Positions 11,740 through 21,678 of a DNA stretch of 64,000 nucleotides are shown piece by piece (position 1 is the first letter of the stretch; each line of letters begins with the position of its first letter). Under the pieces are notes generated by a model. It had not been told where the DNA came from, made no database searches, and saw only the letters and a program-made list of their open reading frames with translations. Source of the stretch: Gracilariopsis chorda (taxonomy: Eukaryota > Rhodophyta > Florideophyceae > Gracilariales > Gracilariaceae); NCBI GenBank assembly GCA_003194525.1, contig NBIV01000157.1, positions 62,001 to 126,000 of the forward strand. The letters are read 5' to 3'. The position numbers and the translations under genes are program-made.

Positions 11740-12843
11740 ATGCTCACTCTCAGCCCTTGCTTCTTCTCCATGAACTTCAGTCACCTGATCGAAACGTACC
11801 AGTACGGCATAGCCATGCGGGGAAACTGTCACAACTCTAGTTTTCGTTCTAAATTTCGAACCAGTCCTACAGTAGACCACAAATCTGTCCAAACCGCACC
11901 GACCAACGCAGTCGAGGGTATAACAATTATTCACATCCCGCGGCGCGCCCTCCACAGCTTTCCTACTGCATATTACTGCATTTCAATTCCGGTTATTAAT
12001 GGGTCTCAGACCAAACGGCTTCTGGTCGACTACTATTTGTCTCCCAAACTGTACTTTCGCTATACGCAATGCGCGAAAACGGGTGCTTTAACGGGAAGGA
12101 TAGAGACCAACAACTGTTACATTCGCGCAGGTAGGTTTTCCAACGACACAAAAAACAACGCAGAAGCTTTACATCTCTCTGGGGCTGATGACGTAATATT
12201 TCTCGGTGCTTTGGTATGTCTTGTTTGTCGCAAATTTTCGCAGCTACAAGACCACACTGCCCGCGCTGTTTCACCCGATCTATACTCCCTTTGGCATCTG
12301 AAAAGCTTTATTTCGACAGAACTGTTCGGCGATTGTATAAATGAGAGTGCGGCGCTTCGTTTTTATTGCAGTTCTGACATTGATGACCGCGTATTTGGAT
12401 CATCTGGAACGTGGCAAGAAGCGGAGGGATGTGTAGAAGGCGCAAAAGCCAACCCACTGTTCAATCAGCATTTCATTGAAGAAGTTCTGAACACATTTGA
12501 AACAAACGTGCGTAAACCCCAACCATACTGTCGCTGCGCTCTTCTACCTCTATCAAAATCATATGGTGTCGACAGCTTTACAAACCAGATTTCGTCGCAA
12601 GCTTTGCTGGTAGTAAAGATACCTCCCGGTTGCCTTTCATTCGAGTCACAAAAAAGTTTCTTTGTGACGCATTTCCCTCTTAGAAGTCACCGATTCCAGC
12701 CGCTTGGAATTGTTATATGGTGGAACCGTGAGTATCTACTTAAGAATCCTCCCCCAGCAGACGTCGAAATCCTTAACATTACTTGGATAGCGGAATATTG
12801 TCGCAGACCGTCCTCTGTTGAGCTAATACTGTCTGGTTACTGA
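11740..12843 (+). CDS. Orphan protein of 367 aa
   Basis: An uninterrupted 1.1-kb frame starts with ATG at 11740 and ends in TGA. I do not recognise the family. The first 35 residues include a hydrophobic stretch (LTLSPCFFSMNF), and a later ATG (in YGIAMRGN) is possible. The protein is rich in scattered cysteines (about 13) and has several N-x-S/T sites, which would fit a secreted or membrane-facing protein. A short hydrophobic run, VIFLGALVCLVC, lies near residue 155 but is too short for a sure membrane segment. An upstream or downstream exon cannot be excluded, because one confident intron occurs elsewhere in the window. The length of the open frame is the main support for it being a gene. 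Confidence 0.5.
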   Translation: MLTLSPCFFSMNFSHLIETYQYGIAMRGNCHNSSFRSKFRTSPTVDHKSVQTAPTNAVEGITIIHIPRRALHSFPTAYYCISIPVINGSQTKRLLVDYYLSPKLYFRYTQCAKTGALTGRIETNNCYIRAGRFSNDTKNNAEALHLSGADDVIFLGALVCLVCRKFSQLQDHTARAVSPDLYSLWHLKSFISTELFGDCINESAALRFYCSSDIDDRVFGSSGTWQEAEGCVEGAKANPLFNQHFIEEVLNTFETNVRKPQPYCRCALLPLSKSYGVDSFTNQISSQALLVVKIPPGCLSFESQKSFFVTHFPLRSHRFQPLGIVIWWNREYLLKNPPPADVEILNITWIAEYCRRPSSVELILSGY

Positions 12844-13121
12844 ATTGCTTTTCTGGCACAACTTTGCAGCAACACTAGCCGTTCTAATGAACTTCGAGGC
12901 ACTTCTTTTTCAGACTTTGGACCTGCGTAATGCAGTGCACTGCGTACATGTCTAATCCTATCCGTGGATTTTGACTACGGAGTCCTCCGTCATTCGGCTG
13001 TCGGGATCACTTCGAAAGGCTTGAGAGGAGACAGAGGGACTCTCTTCCCCCAGCTGCCTGCCAACCTCACCTCCTCTTCGCGACTGATCTGCAGCAGCCG
13101 TGGTATGCACCCCCTCATTCT
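12844..13121. other. Short noncoding gap
   Basis: This lies downstream of both converging genes and should hold their 3' ends. I looked for a terminal repeat of the large minus-strand element here and did not see one. Confidence 0.4.
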
Positions 13122-13280
13122 TTAAATAAAATTGTTGCAGATGCCTGCGCTGCAAGAACAACCGATACAATGGAGTGTTCTTCTTTGACAAGAGCAACGC
13201 AGGGTGCTGCAATCCCCCTTGCATCTGCATATGCTAACAACCGAGCTTATTTCTTTCTGAAGAGCAGTTACATCCTCCTA
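13122..13280 (-). other. CXC-type cysteine-rich tail
   Basis: Beyond a TAG at 13278 the same frame continues to a TAA and encodes about 50 residues. They include CRCKGDC, RCSCQRR, CIGCSCSAGICN: eleven cysteines spaced as C-x-C pairs. This pattern recurs as a C-terminal zinc-binding tail in many transposon-encoded proteins and in Tesmin/TSO1-type CXC domains. Finding it in frame past the stop is the best evidence that the TAG is an internal interruption and not the natural end. Confidence 0.6.
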
Positions 13281-14815
13281 TTTCTCTAGAACCAAGGTTC
13301 CGTTTTGTGTGTATCCCCATTTGATGCTGCAGCCCCTCAATTTAGCAGCAGACAAATCGTCTGCTTCTGCATCATTCCAATACTTTCCAAGGACAAAAGT
13401 AACTCTTCTAGACTGAAGAGCAATGTGTCGGGCTGGTGGAACCAGCCCTGCAACTGAAGTTGCGTTGTCCGATACAAATCGGCGAGGATCCTTTTTCCAA
13501 TCTGGTGTTCCGACAAGGAACCGAGAAGCAAATATCTTCTTCAATTCTCTGATCATATCTCCTTTCTTCATCGCTTGTAGCCGTACCTTCTCTTTCAGAT
13601 CCCTCGCCAGTTCTTCCTTCTCTTGAACGGATCTTAGTTCTGTTAAATTTTTTCTGCTCAAGTATGAGAGTATCAAACCTTTTGACATTTCCGGACCCTT
13701 CCAGATGGCCAATGTGTCCTTTATGGCGCATGTAAGTCCGTAGATATGTGACGTCCATGATACCGAACGTTCCTGGGGTAAAATCGCACTCAGCGAATGC
13801 GAATATGCTGGACATAGTAAAGTTTGAAAGCCCGGCGGACTCGACCTTTGAAACTATTTCTCCAATGTCAAAGACCATGTCCCTAAGAACGTGAAACGCC
13901 TTCTTTCCTCTCAAGCAAGCAGCCATGCAAAGAATCATGAGTACGTCATTATCATTGGATACAAAAGCGTGGCAGAAATCTCTTCCGTTTTAATTGTTCC
14001 TCCCCTCGGCAAGTAATGGCAGCACGAAGTTCTTGAACGAGGAGACGAATCGAGTTTCCGACTCTCCGTGCCTAATATCTCGAGTGCCTACCTGCAATCA
14101 GTTTGACTGGGAAAAGACGATAACTCTTGGCCTCGGCAAATGACACAGCCTCTGGGGAGACGGCTCTTCTCGGAGGTTCTCCCCATCCTTTCTCCCCACA
14201 AAGATCCCGATAGACCAAGCTGGCTGTTTTGGTGTCTTTTCCTCTTCAAAAGAAGTATCTCCGTAGGCCATAACTATCTATAGGAAACTCCGCGAGGATG
14301 TCCTCCACTTTCGTTCCGACAAGTTCTGGTTCAAAGAAAAAACAGCCTCCATGAAGATACACCTGGAGACCACTGCCTCTGTCGGATACGTTCTTCATTG
14401 CAGAAATTGCCCCACATATCAAATGTAGACTCGCGAGGCGATCGTGGTTGTCCCGACACGACAGAAGATATGTCCAAGGCACATTAAGCCTTTCGTGCAG
14501 TGGAGGTATCCTGTGACTCTGGCTCTGGTCGTCCGTCGCAAGACCAGATCTAGAAACGTCACGCCGGTGATGTTCTCTTGCGTTTTGTCTTAACACGAGA
14601 CTAGGGTCATCTATATGGAGATGAAACTGTCTTAGATAGTTTCCTCTAGACCCGGTTGTCCAAGGTTGCAAGAAAGTCTTCATTTTCGTGACTGTCACAT
14701 CAAAAAGTGTGGTCCCTGAACTACCATCGTTCCCTCGTTTCCATATACAGTTCATGACATCGATCATCACAGATTGCACTTGCGGGAAAAGAAAGTCGGA
14801 AATGTACGCACACAC
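13281..14815 (-). other. FEN/PIN-like nuclease region, frame-shifted
   Basis: Motifs of the FEN1/XPG-PIN nuclease fold appear in the expected order over three frames. SVMIDVMNCIWK gives the first acid and the D-x-x-N pattern. HLHIDDPSLV with AREHHRRD recalls the FEN DGxPP...K..E..RR block. RHGESETRF matches the GEADT acid cluster. VSNDNDVLMIL matches the DxD strand. ECDFTPGTFGI resembles the GCDY...GIG helix-hairpin that grips DNA. FEN enzymes cut 5' flaps and branched DNA; in a transposon such a nuclease could process ends or repair intermediates, but that is inference. The region carries a TGA, a TAA and two frame changes, so this copy is not functional. Confidence 0.6.
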
Positions 14816-15157
14816 TGCGCGGGTGTCATGCCCCTTGCATGCTTCAGCCGGACGTGCAGTCTCCCGGAGGGAACTTGTGCTGCACTACAAGTCGCCCGCA
14901 AGAGGCGGGGGCTGGCGTAAGATAAGGTCCAGGAAGCGAGCCATGCAGCTCTTATTAGAGTGTCTAATATCTCCGTTCTCCGTCCGATACGCATCTGCGA
15001 GTGGAGATACGAGATGGCGTGAGTCGTGCAGAGACGTCCACCTATTTCTTATGTTTTCGGCGTCTACGACGTGTCCTTGAACAACTGCAGCCCGTTCTGC
15101 AGTGGTCAGTGTCGTCAATGCTCTCGACAAAACATGCCGCCGATCAGCAAGCTGTTT

Positions 15158-17587
15158 CTAGTAGCCGGTACAAATCCTTCTACATTTTGAGGAACTCGGA
15201 GCCTTTGCTTCTATGACCACTCCTGCCGGCAGAATGACCTTTCGCATTGTCCAAACCCCTTTAAATCGCTTCCCTTCGAAGTGAGTATCTATATCTTCTT
15301 TCGAGAGGCGACCAAAAACATCTGCGAAGATAGCAGAAGCATGGAGTTCAGCGGATTTACGACTTTGTGAGCGTACGTCAAGAATTCTTTGCTCCGCTGG
15401 CATGACTTCCAAGTCTTGAGGTTCCTCTGCGAAAATGTTTCGAAGACGGTGACAGCTTCTGTGGTCCGAGCGAAGGAAAGAACGCTCTCTCATAAGCCTC
15501 AGAAGGCAATCCACAGTTCGCCATTGACCCGCATTACGGTCATACATATTTGTGGGGCTCTTTGCGTTGTGTTTCCAATTGCCAGCAGTCGCAGTTCCGT
15601 GACCACGGCTCGCTCCGACTACGCTTTGAAGCATCGAGCGAGTTTTCGAGACTTCATGAAGCCAGGATGCGGCGTGTTGTATGTGCGGAAGTGATGATGT
15701 GCTGAGGCTTTTCACCTGACGTATAATGAGCATTGATAAACTCTCATCCAGGTGTACATAAGTCCGGCCGCGGCGGTCGTAGTTTCCCTCAATTTGACTT
15801 GTGTAAGAAGGTATTCTGGCCACAGCCGCACCAGGTTTGACTTGGAATAGGTCGTAGAATACAACTCTTGGCATTATTTCTTTGAGAAACCTGTAGAACA
15901 GGTACAGGTCTTGGTACTTGAGATGACCGCTTGCGTGCAAGACGTCTGTAAGTGAGAGCCAGAAGTTATCGGTCAGGTGAGTATGACCAGTGCGCGAAAG
16001 AACATGAAAACCAACAGTTGGAAGCAAAAACGTGAAAAGCACTGTGTGAACGAAGTGCTGGCTGTTTCGGTCAGAAGAGAAAAAGCTGAGAACAGCCTTG
16101 CGTAGCAAGCGCCCAACTTGAATGCTTTTGAAAGACACGTTGTCGGTTGTTTCTTGAATTACTTGCGCATATTTCTTTGTATAAGCCAAATCACGCTCAA
16201 CGCCGTCGTCGGTCCCTTCAACATCCCGTATTGCGTCAAACACATCCGAGCAATCCGCCAGAACTATTTCAGACGTGTGCATGATCATTGCAGCGCATAT
16301 ATTGAACAGCACAGAACGGTTGTTGCGGGCATCGCTGTGCTTGAGTATCTTCTCAGCTTGCGAGTTCGTCAACCCTGCCTTCAGCGCCATTTCGTTTAGA
16401 CCCAGCCCATAAAGCATCTCTCTGCATAAAGGGTATAAACACTGCTTTTCGACGTGGAAAAAGCCGGGGAACGGCACCATCCACTCATGAAGTCTAATAC
16501 TGGCATTCCTGGGATCTGGTGCTTGTACGTGCTCGCCGTATGACCGTCGCCAGATGTTGAACATCATGCGATACGTCGGCTGGTCGCCGGATATGACGAC
16601 GTATCTTGGAGAGCCGTCCTCACCAGGCCGAACCAAGTCGCGAATCTGAGCGATTTTCGCGTGAATGGTCATGATATCGCTTGCAATTTCTTCACGAATA
16701 TCAATGAAGACGACCTTCTGCTCCAGCAACAAAGGATCGTTCCTCGAAACTCCACCATGTTCCTTAAAGCATGAAAGGAGCATGGTGCGAAAATTGAGCC
16801 CACCTGATGCACTGTCGCTACCGGCTTTATAATGGCCCGGCCTTAGTAGCCTCCCTCTTTCTGCGTAAAATTTGCCGTAAACAACGTCATAGAACGCCTG
16901 AAGTGCTTCTTTGGCATCTTCTGAAACGAGCTCGCCTATGAAGTTCTCACGAGTACCCAAAACGCGTTTGGGATCTTGCCATTGTGAATATGTCGTAAAC
17001 TTCGAAAAGTTTTCATCGCGAGTAGCACCCCATCTTCTTTTGCGAAGTACACCCTGAGTCGCAGTGCCACTTATAACAGGGTTCTTCTTTCCTGCTATTT
17101 TCACCGAGTGCAGTGGCATCACGTCATAGTTGTCAATCTGAACAGTGAGGAGACCATCCGAAAGGGGCACATCGCTTAGAGCTCTACGGGGCGCGCTCTC
17201 ATGATCCGAGGCCAGTCTGTTCTTGTACCTTTCTAGCGTGTCGTATGACGTCTTTATACCGAGTGCATTAAGGAAACTGGTCCAGGAAGGAGTATTTTCC
17301 AGGATGTCAGCAATTGACATGCAGGTTGTTATCGGCCCAGCACAAGATTCAGTTCGCGAGAAGGCGACTTGTTCTATTACCGTGAGGACCTTCACTGCTA
17401 GAACAGCATCACAAACGGAGACCTCCTTGTCCAAACTCTGGTGAAGACTTCCCAGCTGAAGTTCGCTTTCGATAGAGTCGTTTGGACGGTGCTCGATGCA
17501 GTTACATACTGGAAACATGTGCAAAAGGTCCTTTTTTCCCTCTCTTGCCGTCACTCGCCAGAACAGCAGCCGGTTATTTGAAGCCAT
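15158..17587 (-). other. DUF6589-like transposase-type domain (809 codons open)
   Basis: This is the longest uninterrupted part of the large gene, from the first ATG after the upstream stops (17587) to a TAG. It shows the text pattern of DUF6589 proteins, which are common in fungi and considered transposon-derived. A QIDNYD motif lies near residue 150, VISGDQPT near residue 340, and WMVPFPGFFHVEKQ follows after about 40 residues. The aspartates in IDN and GDQ are plausible metal ligands of an RNase H-fold transposase, but I could not place a third acid with confidence. It starts with TTG or ATG only because of the upstream TAG at 17660; coding-like text continues before it (HQIAAITQPLWTHFLLE), so 17587 is probably not the native start. 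Confidence 0.6.
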
Positions 17588-19049
17588 CTCAAGCAAGAAG
17601 TGGGTCCATAGCGGTTGAGTTATTGCTGCAATTTGATGAGACAGGGACCAAAAACCTGACTAGTACTTGTCTCTGCCCATCTTAAAGTTCTTGGCTACTG
17701 TATCCAACAATTTGCGCCACGCGTTGAGTGGGAGGCGTTGGTTATCAATGCGCTAAGATGTACCGAGGCAACGCAATGCCACCTTGGGGAAATTTTCTGA
17801 AGCGTAGCAGCACAGGCGTGGGGTAATGCGATAGAAGTGCACTTTCTTGGCGGCAAGAAAAGTGCGAAGTTTCGATTCCATTGTTCGCCCGTCAAGCTGC
17901 TTTGCACCCGCTTTACGTTGGACCAAAACGTTCCTATATCTTACCACTGCCGAGAAGGGCAGAAGTCTACAGCCCGAAGAATCTGCAGGCGTGATAATGG
18001 CAGCGTTCAGTTTCTTTTTTTCAACGCCGAGGAGCTCAACTGGACTTATTTTGAATGAGCTTTCCGTGTCGTTATCCATACATCGCAGAATCAAATCCAC
18101 AAGGACGCGACCAACGGGATCAGTTATTGATGTTGCATCCACCTCAAAGACATCTCCTTCTTTTCCTCTGGAAATTACATATCTACCGTTTGAACACACC
18201 GGTTGGCCTTGCACCTCTGCAGTGTCTAGTTTCCCGTTCGTAAAAAGGTTCACAGAGTGCTTGAAGTCAATGAATGCGTCCACGTTGTCGAGCGATATCA
18301 CTGGAAAATCTACAATTCTTCGTAAGACTGGTCTTCTCGCCCGACAGCCATTTCCACTGAAAACCTGTCTCGCTTTTGAAGCAGCCTTCCTACATTGGCG
18401 TTCTGCGCGATCATGAGCGTGGCTCGTTTGATTATGATGTAGCTTACATATAGGCATTTTCGGGATTTGCGTTAACAAAGCTAGAACATCTTTACGCTCC
18501 ACTTTCGACTTCTACACCAGGTTCAATACGAAATGGCGAACCATTTCTTCTCCGGCCATCACCAGATTAAATTAATTTACTTTCACGTATGCTCTTTCTT
18601 TGAATCGTTCTTAAGGGCCTCTTCGGCTCCATTAGAAGACATGCGTGCGCAAAGGAAGCAGTTCGAAGCCGGCATTCTCCCGTCATGGGAAACCCGTGTT
18701 TTCCGAGCTTAAAGGGCGTGTCGTGCCTGTGGGCGCCATCACGAGATGGTGACGCAGGGGGGGCAAAATAAATGACAAATTAGCCTAAAAAGGGTATTGC
18801 TCGTAGCTCGAAGCCCCAAAAAGATGAAACGACAAGAACAAAAGATCAAATGAACAACCAATGCAGGGACCAAAAGGACTCAACCTGCAACGATAAAAAA
18901 AATACAAAACGAGAGCACAAGGCTCTATCCAAATAAAAATTTTGAAGTGCAACGCCCTCAGGGAGGGATTCTGGGTACTTGAACGCTTTACCGATATTAT
19001 CGGTTGTGTAGTGTGTATATGAACTACGCCCCACAATGGTGGGTATGGA

Positions 19050-20420
19050 CACGTGGGACACGGTTTTGGGTCAATTGGCGGTTGGCCACAGTAGTGGATG
19101 TTGCCACGGAATGTGGAGTATTTTAGTTAATTTTATTTATTATTTTCACACCCATTTCTGGGAAGCTAGTACTTAGTACGACGGCGCACTGCCGTCGCAC
19201 CAGTAAACCTTCCCCAACAAGGGACCCCAACCTGGGGAATTGGCTCTAGTTGTTGCCGCTTGCGCGCGTACTCTACTCCTCCTTGGAGGGAAACACCGTA
19301 AACCACGGGACATCTAACCCCCTTGCACATCTAAAGAAACCCATCACTGGGAGTATAATTGTTCCAATCATATTGGTGTTTCGCCCTGTATAGGGAGTCC
19401 TGTCCACCGGCATTGCCGTATCTGCTCGTCGCTCTCGCGACCCACTTCGCCCTCTTTTTCTCCTCTTCGCCCTTCCTTTTTCCCCTTTTTAGGGTAGCAC
19501 CTCCCGCTATCCGTGGCCCTCGTGTGCGCATCCGCTCACACGCCCCCACTTACGTGGAAACATACCTCTACTGAGGATCACACCCCGCTCACGCGGATAC
19601 CGATTCTTCGCCTTCACCTCCCTGCGCGAGTCGCGACAGGTGTCCCTCGTCTTACAAACCGGCTTCGCCGTGACACCTCTGGGAGGGCTCTACCCAACTG
19701 GGTTCACCTCTTGAGAGGAAGATCCCGAACGTCTTTCGGTGTTTTTCCCTTTTGGGGCATTGCACCAAAAATTTCTTGATACTTCTTGAAACGGCGCACA
19801 ACCAAAGAATTATTTCAAGGGTCACTAGGAGTCAGACTCCCTGGTTCCGGTAAGACACTCCGAATGTGAAGTGATTGCTGCAGCCTACCCACTTCTGCAC
19901 CAACCAGAAGCAGGTGCGTACAATTCTTACAGGGCTTCCAAGCTTCCAAAAGAGAGCTAATAACAGCAGGATATGCTTTCACTCTATACCCAATCTTGAC
20001 CTTTGCAGGAGAGGTTGCACGGAACGTCGAATGCGGACAGCTTCCCGTCAAGCACCTCCGTCCGGAAACCACTAGGTCCTTCGACCGTCACAGTTATCCG
20101 AGCAAAGCTCCGGTGGGGGCTCACAGACGAGAGAAGCGCCTTTGATACACACTACCCGTCTCCCGTCCACGCCAAGGGCGCTTCAACTGGTATCAGCGAC
20201 GTGCCCCACCCCAAGTATGCACAAAGCGGCAAGCCTCTCACTAAGTGTGGTTGAGAGTTGATGGTTGATAGTAGAAGTTGAGAAGGTTGTGGGGGTGAGG
20301 ACTTTGAGATGTGGTTCTTCTTGAGATGAGTCCAGACCGAAGTTCAGGACTCAACTCGCCCTTTTATAGAGTCAAAAAGGAAGCAAAACAACACAGAAAC
20401 GCATTACTACTTTCTACTTA
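19050..20420 (-). other. Possible solo LTR or noncoding element with minus-strand promoter
   Basis: On the minus strand a good TATA box (CTCTATAAAAGGGCGAG) lies near 20360-20370. About 1.3 kb of non-ORF sequence with moderate to high GC follows and ends in an AT-rich tail near 19.1 kb. A strong TATA box followed by long noncoding sequence is typical of solo LTRs or LARD-like elements, but I found no partner copy or target duplication. A noncoding RNA gene is the alternative. Confidence 0.3.
19179..19197. repeat. GC-rich hairpin
   Basis: CGACGGC and its complement GCCGTCG flank a 5-nt loop, a perfect 7-bp stem. It could be a terminator-like or end structure of the surrounding element; function unknown. 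Confidence 0.5.
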
Positions 20421-20562
20421 CTCATATGTGCGTCTAGGTTACTCCATTGGCTTCCAGAAGCCTCTGGAGCTGCACACTAACCAAAAGTAATTTAGCAACT
20501 GGCGCCTGCATCACCAAAATACAGTGGAAATGCTGGGCCAGCAAAGCTTAGAATGCTCTAAA

Positions 20563-20599
20563 CACTGCTGGAGCACTCTAAACGTGTGTTCCAGCAGTG
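20563..20599. repeat. Perfect 10-bp inverted repeat
   Basis: CACTGCTGGA at 20563-20572 pairs with TCCAGCAGTG at 20590-20599 across 17 nt. Shorter outer matches (AATG/CATT) extend it. It may be a palindromic transposon footprint or a folded RNA element. Confidence 0.5.
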
Positions 20600-21142
20600 C
20601 TAAAACATTCTACCATATTTGCGACCGACAGTGCCCTTGTTCCAAAGCGGCGCAAATCGGAAATGACATTACATCCAATCTTTGGAAAGCGGCATAATGT
20701 GAAGAGGAGGTATATGCCGCATTTGTGGCCGTGGAAGCGGTTTGGAACTTTTCCAGTGTCCACGAACGCCCTAATTTGTACCTGATTTTCAGTCAGGCTG
20801 ATGCTTCGGCACGGTTGTATGGTACTGTGCTGACTACAAGCCATACATTTTGACAGTTGAAGATTAAAGAGTGGGTCTACCATAACATTTTTGTTTGATT
20901 TCATGGGTGCGAAGGCTCACTCTTGGAGTTTGGTGAGGGTTACCGCTCTAAAACGGTTCAAGGAGACGGTTAGTGCAGGACTCAGCAACGCGGAGAATCT
21001 TTCATTTGCAAGGGGGAGCAGCATGCAGTCAAATAGTCTCGAGTGCGAAGTTAGTTTCCGTAAACCTTGGCATCGGGGGTCGTAGGGACGAATCTGATAG
21101 TCACTTGTTTGGGAGGTGTGATATGCCAATTCTAGGAAGATG

Positions 21143-21242
21143 TCAATCTTTTTACGAGCTAGCAGACTTTGACGTGGCGCTGAGCTGGCCCATCAATCTT
21201 TTTACGAGCTAGCAGACTTTGACGTGGCGCTGAGCTGGCCCA
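21143..21242. repeat. 50-bp perfect tandem duplication
   Basis: The 50-bp unit at 21143-21192 (starting TCAATCTTTTTACGAGC) is repeated exactly at 21193-21242. Perfect identity means a recent event. It lies about 270 bp before the young gypsy insertion, in the former upstream region of the carrier gene. Confidence 0.9.
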
Positions 21243-21503
21243 TCGCAGCAGACCCATCGACATGACCCGTGTCCACATGACCAGAAAATACACGTTTTAT
21301 GTACTCTGTTTCCGCTTCTTGCTGTGATAGACTGACCAAAACAACGAACCAACAACGGCAACAACGCAATTGGCCGCTTTTCATGAAAAAGTCCCAATTT
21401 GATTTGAATGAATCCAATTGCGTAGCTCTGATTGTGTGAGATTACGCTGACCAGTCTGGGCACTTGCCACAACTGGCAGTCGGTGTGATAAGATGCCATC
21501 GCG

Positions 21504-21508
21504 GTCAC
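21504..21508. repeat. Target-site duplication, left (GTCAC)
   Basis: GTCAC directly precedes the 5' LTR and is repeated directly after the 3' LTR at 32826-32830. Confidence 0.9.
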
Positions 21509-21678
21509 TGTTAGGCATTCCTCCCCCAACTGTTGCCCTAAGTGAAAAAGACTGGGAGGGGGTGGAGTCCCTATGAGATTCGATCTCATTTTAAGGGCCA
21601 ACCCCCTCTCGCCGCTTCCACCCCAGGGGTCTCTCGCCTTCAGCGTGGCGACCAACACGCGAACTCGTCGCGCCGCTG

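Larger units (their letters stand above)
13122..18559 (-). pseudogene. Giant transposon-type gene: DUF6589-like + FEN-like nuclease + CXC tail
   Basis: One minus-strand reading frame can be followed from an ATG at 18559 (MAGEEMVRHFVLNLV) to about 14265, and after two frame changes to a TAA at 13122-13124, roughly 1,800 codons in all. In order it holds an N-terminal region of about 300 residues, a DUF6589-like core, a linker, a FEN/PIN-like nuclease and a cysteine-rich tail. The first frame is cut only by TAG codons, at 18512, 17753, 17660, 15158 and 14885 (lowest coordinate of each). A sixth TAG at 13278 precedes the tail. One TGA (14098) and one TAA (13990) lie in the nuclease part, and frame shifts occur near 14265 and 13715. 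Sequence on both sides of each stop looks coding, so I read this as one decayed gene of a large DNA transposon. Two or three adjacent genes are an alternative. No terminal repeats were found. Confidence 0.6.
18560..21508. other. Noncoding, repeat-bearing stretch
   Basis: No supported gene. It holds a likely minus-strand promoter-bearing element (about 19.0-20.4 kb), two hairpins and a 50-bp tandem duplication, listed separately. The last part, next to the young gypsy insertion, was the original upstream region of the carrier gene at 33.1 kb. Confidence 0.5.

Noticed and set aside
13122-18559. Genome-wide use of TAG as a sense codon
   Set aside because: SPT16, the carrier gene and the WD40 gene are open over thousands of bases without TAG, and a TGA and a TAA also occur in the decayed gene. 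Decay or element-specific read-through is simpler.
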